This document shows, one piece after another, positions 1 through 7,980 of a stretch of 53,253 nt of DNA. This DNA comes from Hyphomicrobiales bacterium (GTDB lineage Bacteria > Pseudomonadota > Alphaproteobacteria > Rhizobiales > Rhizobiaceae). Numbering within the stretch: position 1 is the stretch's first letter; each line of letters starts with the position of its first letter. The stretch covers positions 1 to 53,253 of the forward strand of contig DUSC01000088.1 of NCBI GenBank assembly GCA_012842935.1, read 5' to 3'. Position numbers and translations under genes: made by a program. Under the pieces are notes generated by a model, which ran no database searches, was not told where the DNA came from, and was given only the letters and a program-made list of their open reading frames with translations.

Positions 1-75
1 ACCCAGATCTACACGCATGTTCTCGAGGAGCGCCTGGTGCGGCTGGTCAACGACCACCATCCGCTTGCCGATTAG
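1..75 (+). CDS. xerD: Tyrosine recombinase XerD, C-terminal end (truncated by window start)
   Basis: Reading frame 1 gives 24 residues and a TAG stop. It contains the stretch TQIYTHV, the conserved end of XerC/XerD recombinases that carries the catalytic tyrosine (Y4 here), followed by a short helical tail rich in Arg, Val and His. XerD acts with XerC at dif to resolve chromosome dimers. Only the last few percent of the protein is present. Its position just upstream of accA matches the usual chromosomal arrangement in rhizobia, so I read it as the housekeeping recombinase and not an island integrase. XerC cannot be strictly excluded from so short a piece. Confidence 0.8.
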   Translation, partial: TQIYTHVLEERLVRLVNDHHPLAD

Positions 76-170
76 GCGCCGCGTCGCTATGTGAGGTCGG
101 ATTTCGGGCCGTGGGCATTGCCGCCCACCCCGCTCCGTCGATGCGCATGCCGCGCCTGGTCCGATCGAAC

Positions 171-1121
171 ATGTACAACTACCTCGATTTCGAAAAGCCC
201 GTCGCCGATCTCGAGGGCAAGATCATCGAGCTGAAGAAGCTTGCGGAGAACGGCGAGGCCGTCGACGTCGGCGACGAGATCGCTCGCCTGGAAAAGCGGT
301 CGAAGGAAGCGCTCCGCGAGATATATCGGGCGCTGACGCCCTGGCAGAAGGCCCAGGTAGCGCGTCACCCCGACCGGCCGCATTGCGTCGACTACCTGCG
401 CGCCCTGTTCACCGACTTCACGCCGCTCGCCGGCGACCGCGCCTTTGGCGAGGACCACGCCATTGTCGGCGGTTTCGCCCGCTTCCGCGGCGAGCCCGTG
501 GCCGTCATCGGCCAGGAGAAGGGTTCCGATACCAGGACCCGGCTCAAGCACAATTTCGGCATGGCCAAGCCCGAAGGATATCGTAAGGCGGTGCGAATCA
601 TGGACCTCGCCGACCGCTTCGGCGTGCCGGTCATCAGCCTCGTCGACACGGCCGGCGCCTATCCCGGCATCGGCGCCGAGGAACGCGGCCAGGCCGAGGC
701 GATCGCCCGCTCGACGTCGCGCTGCCTGGCGCTGAAGGTGCCGTCGCTTGCGATGATCATCGGCGAGGGCGGTTCCGGCGGCGCCATCGCCATCGCCACG
801 GCAAACCGCGTCTACATGCTGGAGCATGCCATCTACTCGGTGATTTCGCCGGAAGGCGCGGCGTCGATACTCTGGCACGATTCGACCCGCGCCAAGGACG
901 CCGCGACGTCGATGAGGATCACGGCGCAGGATCTGCTCGACATGAAGATCATCGACGGAATCGTGCCCGAGCCGCTCGGCGGGGCCCACCGGGCGCCGGA
1001 CGCGGTCATCGCCGCGGCCGGGGAGCAGCTCGCTGCCGGCCTGCGCGAACTTGCCGCATCGAACGCGGATTTCCGCGAGCAGCGACGGGAAAAGTTCCTG
1101 GCGATCGGCCGCAGCCTCTGA
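171..1121 (+). CDS. accA: Acetyl-CoA carboxylase carboxyltransferase subunit alpha
   Basis: This is the alpha subunit of the carboxyltransferase component, which moves the carboxyl group from carboxybiotin on BCCP to acetyl-CoA to make malonyl-CoA for fatty-acid synthesis. The 316-residue length and whole-length pattern fit AccA: the N-terminal [15 protein letters not shown] segment, then [11 protein letters not shown] and the oxyanion/CoA-binding region around [10 protein letters not shown]. The ORF track starts at 111, but the ATG at 171 begins exactly where the family normally does, so the 20 extra upstream residues are probably not translated. No strong Shine-Dalgarno is visible before either start. 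It follows xerD by about 95 bases in the same direction. Confidence 0.95.
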   Translation: MYNYLDFEKPVADLEGKIIELKKLAENGEAVDVGDEIARLEKRSKEALREIYRALTPWQKAQVARHPDRPHCVDYLRALFTDFTPLAGDRAFGEDHAIVGGFARFRGEPVAVIGQEKGSDTRTRLKHNFGMAKPEGYRKAVRIMDLADRFGVPVISLVDTAGAYPGIGAEERGQAEAIARSTSRCLALKVPSLAMIIGEGGSGGAIAIATANRVYMLEHAIYSVISPEGAASILWHDSTRAKDAATSMRITAQDLLDMKIIDGIVPEPLGGAHRAPDAVIAAAGEQLAAGLRELAASNADFREQRREKFLAIGRSL

Positions 1122-1123
1122 CG

Positions 1124-1148
1124 GGCGCCGCGCAGGCTGCGCGCCGTC
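1124..1148 (+). terminator. GC-rich hairpin just after accA
   Basis: Immediately after the accA stop, GGCGCCGCGC and GCGCGCCGTC pair with one mismatch around a 5-base loop. The stem is strong but is not followed by a T-run, so it may be a Rho-dependent or mRNA-stabilising structure and not a canonical intrinsic terminator. Confidence 0.35.
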
Positions 1149-1329
1149 GGCGACACGGTTTCGCCATAAAAACGCCGCCTCGCGACGTTCAATGGCAATG
1201 GCATGAGGAAGGCGGGCCGGGTGCTTGCGGTAATCCTTTCTCAAGGTTAACGCACCTAGTGTGCCGAAAACCAATCGACCGGGCGCAGCCGAACCGGCCC
1301 GCCTGGCTAGGGAAGTCGATTTCGAGAGC

Positions 1330-2604
1330 ATGATATCCAGCGTCGCCCGCACCGCACTGCTGATTGCCGCGCTGGCCGTGACCGGCTGTACGGAAGGCTC
1401 TTATGGCGACTTCGCACCGAAGGCCGAGAAGAACCTGCCGTCGGAAATACTCGCGCGGATGAACGCCAAGGGCATGAGTCGCAACTCCCCCGTGATGGCG
1501 CGCATCTTCAAGGAGGAGGGCAAGCTCGAGATCTGGAAGCAGAAGTCGAACGGCCGCTACGACCTCATCGCCTCCTACGATATATGCAAGTGGTCGGGTC
1601 AGCTCGGACCGAAGTTCATCGAGGGCGATCGCCAGGCCCCTGAAGGCTTCTACACGGTCACGCCGGCGCAGATGAACCCGAACTCGAGCTACCACCTCGC
1701 CTTCAACATCGGCTATCCGAACGCCTACGACCGCGCGCACGGACGCACGGGTTCGAACCTGATGGTCCATGGCGCCTGCTCGTCGTCCGGCTGCTATTCG
1801 ATGACCGACGAGCAGATCGAGCAGATTTACGCGTTCGGCCGCGACGCCTTCCGCGGCGGCCAGACGGAATTCCAGATCCAGGCCTTCCCCTTCCGCATGA
1901 CCGCAGCCAACATGGCGCGCTACCGCAACGACCCGAACTACGAATTCTGGACGATGCTGAAGGAAGGTTACGACTACTTCGAGATCACCAAGGTGCCGCC
2001 CAAGGTCGACGTCTGCGACGGGCGCTACGTCTTCAACCGGATCGCCGAGGAAGGCGCGACCTTCTCGCCGACCGAACCCTGTCCGGCGACCACCCAGCCG
2101 GCGACCCTTGCCGCCGCCTACCAGTCCTACAAGTCGAGCTATGACGCCGCTTTCAACGCCGCCCTCGGCAGCAGTTCGTCGGTTCCGCCGCGGCCGTCGA
2201 TCAACGGGCTCAAGGAGGCCAAGATGGTCCAGGAATGGACCAGGAAGCGCGCCCGCGGCGAACGTGTCTCGCTGGAGCCGCCGGACATGATCGAGGATGG
2301 CGTCATCGTCGAGACGACCGACCGCAAGGGACGGATCGATTCGCCCGCCGGCCGCCGCATGGCGGCCCTCGAGGCCGCCGAGGCCGCGAAGAAGAAGGCC
2401 GAGGAAGAGAAGATCGCCGCCAGGAAGCGCGCCGAGGAGGAGAAGGCGGCTGCAGCCGCCCTCGCGCAGGCCGAGAAGGACGCTGCCGCGGCGAAACCGG
2501 AAGCCGGGTCGGACCAGCCAGCCGAAGCGGCCGCCGAGCCGGAAACCAGGCCGGGACTGCTCGGGGGCGTGCGCAAGCGATTCAGCAACATCTTCGGCAG
2601 CTGA
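1330..2604 (+). CDS. YafK-type L,D-transpeptidase lipoprotein
   Basis: A 424-residue secreted protein. With the ATG at 1330, the N-terminus is a hydrophobic signal ending in a lipobox (VTGC, Cys20), so it is predicted to be lipidated; the longer GTG start at 1261 would bury this signal. Residues 60-240 form a YkuD-family L,D-transpeptidase domain of the YafK/DpaA branch, with His147 in MVHGAC and a probable catalytic Cys155 in SSGCYSM. YafK relatives act on meso-DAP peptidoglycan crosslinks or release Braun's lipoprotein, so the site of action is the periplasm. The C-terminal third is low-complexity, rich in Ala, Lys and Glu (about 345-410), and probably a coiled coil. A second, unrelated-length L,D-transpeptidase lies at 39292-39753. 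Confidence 0.85.
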   Translation: MISSVARTALLIAALAVTGCTEGSYGDFAPKAEKNLPSEILARMNAKGMSRNSPVMARIFKEEGKLEIWKQKSNGRYDLIASYDICKWSGQLGPKFIEGDRQAPEGFYTVTPAQMNPNSSYHLAFNIGYPNAYDRAHGRTGSNLMVHGACSSSGCYSMTDEQIEQIYAFGRDAFRGGQTEFQIQAFPFRMTAANMARYRNDPNYEFWTMLKEGYDYFEITKVPPKVDVCDGRYVFNRIAEEGATFSPTEPCPATTQPATLAAAYQSYKSSYDAAFNAALGSSSSVPPRPSINGLKEAKMVQEWTRKRARGERVSLEPPDMIEDGVIVETTDRKGRIDSPAGRRMAALEAAEAAKKKAEEEKIAARKRAEEEKAAAAALAQAEKDAAAAKPEAGSDQPAEAAAEPETRPGLLGGVRKRFSNIFGS

Positions 2605-2610
2605 CCTTTC

Positions 2611-2844
2611 ATGGCGCCCGACGCCGAGACCTACGACCTGCGCGGCCTGAACTGTCCGCTGCCGGTGCTGAAGGCGCGCAAGCGGCTGCAGGCGATGCCT
2701 GTGGGCGCCCGGCTCTGGCTGGAGACGACCGACCCGCTGGCCGTCATCGACATCCCCGCCTTCCTCATCGAGAGCGGCCACCGGCTCCTGGAAAGCGCCG
2801 CCACCGAACGCGGCCACCGGTTCCTCGTCGAACGCGGCGGCTGA
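2611..2844 (+). CDS. TusA/SirA-family sulfur-carrier protein
   Basis: A 77-residue protein with the TusA signature LRGLNCPLPVLKARK near residues 10-24. The Cys in CPLP is the residue that carries persulfide sulfur in TusA, which relays sulfur for tRNA thiolation and cofactor synthesis. It starts 6 bases after the L,D-transpeptidase stop, so the two are probably co-transcribed. Rhizobial genomes often carry such a stand-alone TusA-like gene here; whether it serves tRNA thiolation or another sulfur path cannot be read from the sequence. Confidence 0.85.
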   Translation: MAPDAETYDLRGLNCPLPVLKARKRLQAMPVGARLWLETTDPLAVIDIPAFLIESGHRLLESAATERGHRFLVERGG

Positions 2845-2905
2845 GGCGCTTCTGCGCCCCCTCCCATGGCGCCGCGTTCGTGCCTTCGATGTGACGCGCC
2901 GGCCT

Positions 2906-4039
2906 TCAGGACCGGCGCGGCGCTCCGCCGGAAAATCCCGCGATGGCGAGCGGGTTTGCCTCCAGCGCGGTGCGGTCCGGCGCATCGACCGCAGGCCGCC
3001 CCGTCGCCGCCGCGAAGAGCCTGCGCACATAGTCCTCCGGAACGTCGATGGCGATGACGACGAGGCGCGTGCCGCGCCGAGCGTCCGGCCACGCGGCAAG
3101 CCGAGCGGGCGGATAAAGCATACGCTGCACAGCGTGGACAACGAGCGGCCGCGACCGGTCCTCGGCGAGTTCGACGATACCCTTCAGCCGCAGCAGGTTG
3201 TCCCCCTGCGTCGAAAGCAGGATGTCGAGGAAGGTCTCGATAGCCGAATGGGGGAGCGGACCGGCATGGCTGAGCGACAGCGCGCGGATCCGGGAGTCGT
3301 GGCGGTGATGCCCGTCCCCGCCGCCATGCGCGTGATGGTGATGGTCGTGATCGTGCCCGTGATGCGCGTGTCCGGCCTCCTCGCCCAGCCATCGAGCGAC
3401 GTCGGCAGTCTTGGTCGCCGGGTCGTAGAGGCCGCATGACAGCAGCGAAGCCGACAGCGCATCCGGTTCGGACGCGGCGATCAAACGCGCCCGCGGGTTG
3501 AGCGCGGCGAGCCGCTCTATGAGTGCCGCCGACGCCGGCTCGATGTCGGTCTTCGTGAGCACGATGCGATCGGCCATCGCCACCTGCTTGACCGCCTCCA
3601 CGTGATCGTCGAGCGCCCTTCCGCCGTTGACGGCGTCGACCAGGGTGACGACGCCGTCGAGCCGGAAGGCCTGCGCCAGCACCGGATGGCCCATGATCGC
3701 CTGGAGAACAGGCGCGGGGTCGGCGAGTCCGGTGGTTTCGATCACCACCCGCGCCAGCCGCGCGATCCGACCGGTCTGCAGCCGGTCGACGAGATCGGCG
3801 AGGGTGTCGACCAGTTCGCCGCGCACCGTGCAGCAGAGGCAGCCGTCCGAGAGTTGGATCACACCGTCGGAAGCCCGTTCGACGAGAAGATGGTCGATCG
3901 CCACGTCGCCGAACTCGTTGATGATGACCGCCGTGTCGGCCATCGCCGGGTCCTTGAGCAGGCGGTTGAGCAGGGTCGTCTTGCCGGCGCCGAGAAAGCC
4001 GGTGACCACCGAGACCGGAATGGGGAAGGAGGCACTCAT
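2906..4039 (-). CDS. CobW/COG0523 metallochaperone GTPase with His-rich loop
   Basis: A 377-residue G3E GTPase. It has a Walker A GFLGAGKTTLL (about 14-24), the COG0523 hallmark GCLCC (Cys67, Cys69, Cys70) that binds metal, and the guanine-specificity motif TKTD. A central linker (about 240-270) is a run of His, Asp and Gly that should bind Zn, Co or Ni. A C-terminal CobW domain follows. Such proteins deliver metal to target enzymes in a GTP-dependent way. The start at 4039 lies 7 bases after the stop of the upstream D-Ala-D-Ala carboxypeptidase gene, so they form an operon; that enzyme is not a metalloprotein, so the client is unknown. I do not assign cobW because no cobalamin gene is nearby. 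Confidence 0.9.
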   Translation of the reverse strand: MSASFPIPVSVVTGFLGAGKTTLLNRLLKDPAMADTAVIINEFGDVAIDHLLVERASDGVIQLSDGCLCCTVRGELVDTLADLVDRLQTGRIARLARVVIETTGLADPAPVLQAIMGHPVLAQAFRLDGVVTLVDAVNGGRALDDHVEAVKQVAMADRIVLTKTDIEPASAALIERLAALNPRARLIAASEPDALSASLLSCGLYDPATKTADVARWLGEEAGHAHHGHDHDHHHHAHGGGDGHHRHDSRIRALSLSHAGPLPHSAIETFLDILLSTQGDNLLRLKGIVELAEDRSRPLVVHAVQRMLYPPARLAAWPDARRGTRLVVIAIDVPEDYVRRLFAAATGRPAVDAPDRTALEANPLAIAGFSGGAPRRS

Positions 4040-4046
4040 CGCGGTT

Positions 4047-5189
4047 TCAGTTGGCCGTCGTAGCGCTGTCGCCCTGTGCCGTGGCCTTGGTAACGGCCGG
4101 CGGATAGTCGGGGCGCGGCGTCGGAATCGGCACGTCGGCATATTTCGCCCGCGCCTCCGCCCACGCGAGCGGAACCGGACCCGTGGCGCCGCCGAGGCCG
4201 ACGGCGACCAGGTTCGGTTTCTCCAGCTTTTCCAGCCACGGCGACTTCGCGGCGTCGGCCTCGTGGTCCGCTGCCGCCTCGGATTGCGCCGCTTCGGGCT
4301 TCTTCTTGCCGCAGACTTCCTCGCGCATGTCCGGTGCGGGCATGCCGACGAGGCCGTAGGCGGGGAGCGAGGCGAGCGTCGTCCCGTCGCCGGCGCTGCC
4401 GGCGAAACCGCGGTCCAGCAGGGCGGCCGCGGCTTCGGTGCGCTCCAGCGCCGACTTGCGGCCGAGCACCACGGCGACGAGCGTACGACCGCCACGGGTC
4501 GCCGAACCGACCATGTTGAAGCCCGATGCGCAGACGAAGCCGGTCTTCATGCCGTCGGCGCCGGCATAGCGGCCGACCAGCAGGTTGTAGCTCATCATCT
4601 TGGCCTTGCCGGCGACTAACCCCTCGATGGCGAAGTAGTGCGCGTATTGCGGGAACTCGCGGCGGATCGCCATGACCAGCAGGCCGAGGTCGCGCGCTGT
4701 GGTGAACTGATCGGGCGAATGAAGTCCGTTCGGATTTTCGAAATGGGTGTCGGTCATGCCGAGACGGGCGGCCTCTCCGTTCATGCGCGCGACGAAGGCG
4801 GGCACGGTGCCGCCTACGTTCTCGCCGACCGCCATGGCGATGTCGTTGGCCGACTTGATCAGCATCATCTTGAGGGCGTTGTCGAGCGTCATCACGGCGC
4901 CGGGCTTGTAGCCCATCTTCGCCGGCGGCTCGGCGGAGGCGCGCTTGCTCACCTCGATCGGCGAATCGAGGGCGAGTTCGCCGGCGGCAATGGCGCGGAA
5001 GGTGACATAGGCCGTCATCAGCTTCGTCAGCGATGCCGGGTGCCAGCGCCTGAACGCGTCCTCGTGGGCGACGATCCTGCCGTTCGATGCATCGAAGACG
5101 ATCGAGGGCGAGGCCTGGACCGTCGCCTGGCCAGTTGCGATGAGCAGCAGCGCGCAGAGCGCGACAAGCGAGAGTTTACGTCGTGCCAT
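4047..5189 (-). CDS. D-alanyl-D-alanine carboxypeptidase (DacC/DacF-type penicillin-binding protein)
   Basis: A 380-residue exported serine peptidase of family S11. After a signal peptide (about 1-26) it shows all three active-site motifs: SLTK (Ser53/Lys56), SAN (113-115) and KTG (215-217). It removes the terminal D-Ala of peptidoglycan pentapeptides in the periplasm. The C-terminal part, rich in Ala, Glu and Lys, contains a second small domain and ends without a clear amphipathic anchor. The gene is first in a two-gene operon with the CobW-like GTPase and diverges from the M20 amidohydrolase, leaving a 218-base shared upstream region. Confidence 0.92.
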   Translation of the reverse strand: MARRKLSLVALCALLLIATGQATVQASPSIVFDASNGRIVAHEDAFRRWHPASLTKLMTAYVTFRAIAAGELALDSPIEVSKRASAEPPAKMGYKPGAVMTLDNALKMMLIKSANDIAMAVGENVGGTVPAFVARMNGEAARLGMTDTHFENPNGLHSPDQFTTARDLGLLVMAIRREFPQYAHYFAIEGLVAGKAKMMSYNLLVGRYAGADGMKTGFVCASGFNMVGSATRGGRTLVAVVLGRKSALERTEAAAALLDRGFAGSAGDGTTLASLPAYGLVGMPAPDMREEVCGKKKPEAAQSEAAADHEADAAKSPWLEKLEKPNLVAVGLGGATGPVPLAWAEARAKYADVPIPTPRPDYPPAVTKATAQGDSATTAN

Positions 5190-5407
5190 CGATCCGGCTC
5201 AGCCCTTTGCGTTTGTTCGCCGGCGCGCTCCAAGCTCCTTGAGCATGGTCGCGCAGATCGTCTATGGTCGCAGCCGTCGCCAGCGCCGGAGCGACTTCGC
5301 CGATGCCGGTGCTAGATAGCCTATGTGACGCCACGAAGGCAAAGCAAGGCGCGTTCACGATCTCGCGGCCGAAGCGTCCGGCCCGTTCAAACCGCAGGAG
5401 CGCCTGA

Positions 5408-6571
5408 ATGCCGATCCTCAACCGTGCGGCCGAACTGCAGGACGAAGTCGCCGGCTGGCGGCGGGAACTCCACCGCATGCCCGAATTGAACTTCGACCTC
5501 TACCGGACCTCGGCTTTCGTCGCGGCGAAGCTCGGCGAGTTCGGCTGCGACGAGATCGTCACTGGCCTGGCCAACACCGGGATCGTCGCGGTCATCCGCG
5601 GCCGCCTCGGTCCCGGGCCGACGATCGGTTTGCGCGCCGACATGGATGCCCTGCCCATCGTCGAGGCGAGCGGCGTCGCGCACGCCTCCCAGACCCCGGG
5701 CGTCATGCATGCCTGCGGCCATGACGGGCACACCGCCATGCTGCTCGGCGCCGCGAAATACCTCGCCGAGACACGCAACTTCACCGGTTCGGTGGCGCTC
5801 ATCTTCCAGCCTGCGGAAGAGGGCGGCGGCGGCGGCAACGTCATGGTCCAGGAGGGCATGATGGAACGCTTCGGCATCTCCAGGGTCTTCGGCATGCACA
5901 ATATGCCGGGCCTGCCCGTCGGCCATTTCGCCATCCGGCCCGGCCCGATCATGGCGGCGACGGCCGAGTTCACCATAACGGTCAGGGGCAAGGGCGGACA
6001 CGCCGCCATGCCGCATCGCACCGTCGACCCGATCATGATCGCCAGCCAGCTGGTCGGCGCGTTACAGACCATCGTGTCGCGCACGACGGACCCGATCGAA
6101 TCGCTCGTTGTCACCGTCACCAAGTTCCACGCCGGCGATGCCTACAACATCATTCCCGAGCGGGCCGAGATCGCCGGTACCGTGCGCACGCTGAAGAAGG
6201 AGGTCGCGGCGATGGCGCGGGAGCGCATCCACGCCATCTGCGCCGGCATTGGCGCGACCTTCGGCGCCGAGATCGCAGTCGACTACGACGCCAACTATCC
6301 CGTGACCTTCAACCACGCCGACGAGACCGTGGTCGCCGCGCAGATCGCCGCGGAGGTCGCCGGCGAGGCGCGCGTCAATCGCGCGATGCCGCCGGTGATG
6401 GGCGGCGAAGACTTCTCGTACATGCTCGAGGCGCGGCCGGGCGCCTTCATCTTCATGGGCAACGGCGACACTGCCAACCTCCACCATCCCGCCTACGACT
6501 TCAACGACGACGCCATCCCCCACGGCATGAGCTACTGGATCCGGCTGGCCGAAACCGCGCTCGCCGCCTGA
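5408..6571 (+). CDS. M20D amidohydrolase (hippurate / IAA-amino-acid hydrolase family)
   Basis: A 387-residue metallopeptidase. The dinuclear metal site is visible in GLRADMDALP, MHACGHDGHT and QPAEEGGGG, and the lid domain follows (about 180-290). Family members cleave N-acyl amino acids such as hippurate, N-acetyl-amino acids or, in plants, indole-3-acetyl-amino acid conjugates. An AGGAG sits 6 bases before the ATG. It is a single gene between the divergent D-Ala-D-Ala carboxypeptidase and tRNA-Arg. The link to the indole-like cluster that starts just beyond the tRNA is only positional; these hydrolases are very common in rhizobia. Confidence 0.88.
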   Translation: MPILNRAAELQDEVAGWRRELHRMPELNFDLYRTSAFVAAKLGEFGCDEIVTGLANTGIVAVIRGRLGPGPTIGLRADMDALPIVEASGVAHASQTPGVMHACGHDGHTAMLLGAAKYLAETRNFTGSVALIFQPAEEGGGGGNVMVQEGMMERFGISRVFGMHNMPGLPVGHFAIRPGPIMAATAEFTITVRGKGGHAAMPHRTVDPIMIASQLVGALQTIVSRTTDPIESLVVTVTKFHAGDAYNIIPERAEIAGTVRTLKKEVAAMARERIHAICAGIGATFGAEIAVDYDANYPVTFNHADETVVAAQIAAEVAGEARVNRAMPPVMGGEDFSYMLEARPGAFIFMGNGDTANLHHPAYDFNDDAIPHGMSYWIRLAETALAA

Positions 6572-6626
6572 TGCCGGCGACAGAAACGCTTGGCGCGCGC
6601 GGCCGAACCGTCTATGAGGAGCGCGT

Positions 6627-6703
6627 GGTCCCGTAGCTCAGTAGGATAGAGCGACAGATTCCTAATCTGTAGGTCACAGGTTCGATTCCTGTCGGGATCA
6701 CCA
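6627..6703 (+). tRNA. tRNA-Arg (anticodon CCU)
   Basis: A full cloverleaf can be folded. Acceptor GGTCCCG pairs with CGGGATC (one G-U); the D arm contains AGCTCAGTAGGATAGAGC; the anticodon arm ACAGA/TCTGT has loop TTCCTAA with CCT at 6661-6663; the T arm CAGG-TTCGATT-CCTG has the canonical TTCGA loop. The 3' CCA is encoded. It reads AGG codons. It stands alone between the M20D gene and the catabolic region, a typical position for island integration, although no integrase or repeated 3' end was found. Confidence 0.95.
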
Positions 6704-6795
6704 CGTTTCCCGAATCCACAATCGCTGAAAGGCGTTCCCCGCTGCCGCCCCTCCCTTGGCTGGAAGGCGGCGAGAAAGCCGCACAGGACTTCTGC

Positions 6796-7800
6796 CTATT
6801 CGGCGAAGCCCACCGCCTTGGCCGCAGCCAGCGTCTCGCTCGGGCTGCAGCCGTAGCGCGCCCGGTAGATCTGGGCGAAGCGGCCGAAATGGTTGAAGCC
6901 CCAGCGCAGCGCCACGTCGGTGACGGAGAGTCCCGGCGCGGCAGACTGGAGTTCGCGGTGCGCGTGGTCGAGGCGGGCGTCGCGCAGGAAGTTCATCGGC
7001 GTGGTGTCGCGGAAGTCGCGAAAGCCCTTCTGCAGCGCGCGCGTGCTCAGGCCCGACGAGCGGGCGACGTCGTCGAGGTCGATCGGCCGGTCGAGATGCG
7101 CCAGCATGAATTCTTCCGCCTGGCGGATCTGGCGTGGCGCCAGCCGCGCCGGAGCGCTGCCGGTTAGCCCGCGAAAGTTGTGCGCCTGCGCGTCGAGCAG
7201 CCCGGCCATCACGGCGGCCTCGATCTGCCGGGCCATCAGGCTGCCGTTGCCGATCGGCGGATTGCCGCGGTCCACCTCCTGGATGAGGTGCAGGACCAGT
7301 TGCCTGAGCCTCGCCCCCTCGCCGGTGGTGAGGTCGATCCCGCCGGTGAAGGTGAGCGGCTTGCCGGGCGTGGCGCCGAGATAGGCCGCCAGATGCTCCT
7401 GCATGGCCTTCCGGTCGACCCACACCAGCACCTGACGGCAACGCTCCTCCCAGATCATCGTCGTCGACAGATGCGGGTTGAGGATCGCCGCCATGCCGGG
7501 ATGCGAATAGTACCTGTACGAGCCGTTGTGGATCGCGGCACCGCCCTCGAGCGGAATCTGCAGCAGGTAGAAATGGCCGAGCTCGCCCGGCGCGATCAGC
7601 GTCTTGCCGCCATATTCGATGTAGTTCAGCGACAGGCGCTCGCCGGCGAAATGGTTGTGCCGGGCATCGAGCCGCGTGCGCCCGATCGTCTCCAGCCTGT
7701 GGTCGCAGAACACCCGCGCGACCCGTTCGCGGGCCTCGTCCAGGTCGAAACTGCGGAACATCGTGTGCGCTGCGAGCGGCACGTCAGATCGAGGCTGCAT
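6796..7800 (-). CDS. AraC-family transcriptional regulator
   Basis: A 334-residue regulator. The N-terminal 200 residues resemble the AraC-binding-like effector domain found in FeaR-type regulators, and the C-terminal 95 residues hold the double helix-turn-helix with typical SVTDVALRWGFNHFGRFAQIY spacing, quoted in part as ALRWGFNHFGRF. It diverges from the SDR-StyA-StyB operon and probably controls it; indole-oxygenase (iif-type) clusters are also known to carry an AraC regulator. The ORF track starts at a GTG (7830); I prefer the ATG at 7800 because a GGAACGGGAAA stretch precedes it, but this is not certain. Confidence 0.85.
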   Translation of the reverse strand: MQPRSDVPLAAHTMFRSFDLDEARERVARVFCDHRLETIGRTRLDARHNHFAGERLSLNYIEYGGKTLIAPGELGHFYLLQIPLEGGAAIHNGSYRYYSHPGMAAILNPHLSTTMIWEERCRQVLVWVDRKAMQEHLAAYLGATPGKPLTFTGGIDLTTGEGARLRQLVLHLIQEVDRGNPPIGNGSLMARQIEAAVMAGLLDAQAHNFRGLTGSAPARLAPRQIRQAEEFMLAHLDRPIDLDDVARSSGLSTRALQKGFRDFRDTTPMNFLRDARLDHAHRELQSAAPGLSVTDVALRWGFNHFGRFAQIYRARYGCSPSETLAAAKAVGFAE

Positions 7801-7830
7801 GCGTTTCCCGTTCCGGAATGCGCAAGTCAC

Positions 7831-7870
7831 GGGCCGTCATTCACAATTATCAGCATATCAGCGACGGCCC
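7831..7870. repeat. Inverted repeat between the AraC gene and the SDR operon
   Basis: GGGCCGTC (7831-7838) and GACGGCCC (7863-7870) are perfect 8-base inverted arms separated by 24 AT-richer bases. It sits just upstream of the AraC start and about 110 bases before the SDR. It may be an operator or an mRNA structure in the AraC leader. A T-run follows 13 bases later on the plus strand. Confidence 0.4.
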
Positions 7871-7896
7871 TTGCGCGTCATCTTTTTTTCGCGATC

Positions 7897-7924
7897 CGGA
7901 TAGCCGGTGCGCTTTGCGGATAGC
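7897..7924. promoter_or_regulatory. Direct-repeat candidate operator for the AraC regulator
   Basis: CGGATAGC occurs twice, at 7897-7904 and 7917-7924, 20 bases apart start to start, i.e. two helical turns in the same orientation. AraC-family dimers or monomers commonly bind direct repeats with about 20-21 base spacing. The pair lies 57-84 bases upstream of the SDR start, a suitable place for activation. Confidence 0.5.
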
Positions 7925-7980
7925 GACCGGACGCGCTTCGCCGAAATCCTTGGCATCGAACGCGATCGAGGAGGAGCGGC

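Noticed and set aside
1-75. XerD fragment as integrase of a genomic island
   Set aside because: It sits in the conserved xerD-accA order and is on the far side of the housekeeping genes from the tRNA and catabolic region.
1189-3141. 650-residue minus-strand ORF
   Set aside because: Antisense to the L,D-transpeptidase and TusA-like genes, low-complexity.
3290-3400. Short tandem repeat or CRISPR-like array
   Set aside because: The repetitive look comes from the His/Asp-rich loop codons of the CobW-type protein.
6681-6703. Second copy of the tRNA-Arg 3' end as an attachment site
   Set aside because: Not noticed elsewhere in the window by eye; without a search it cannot be claimed.
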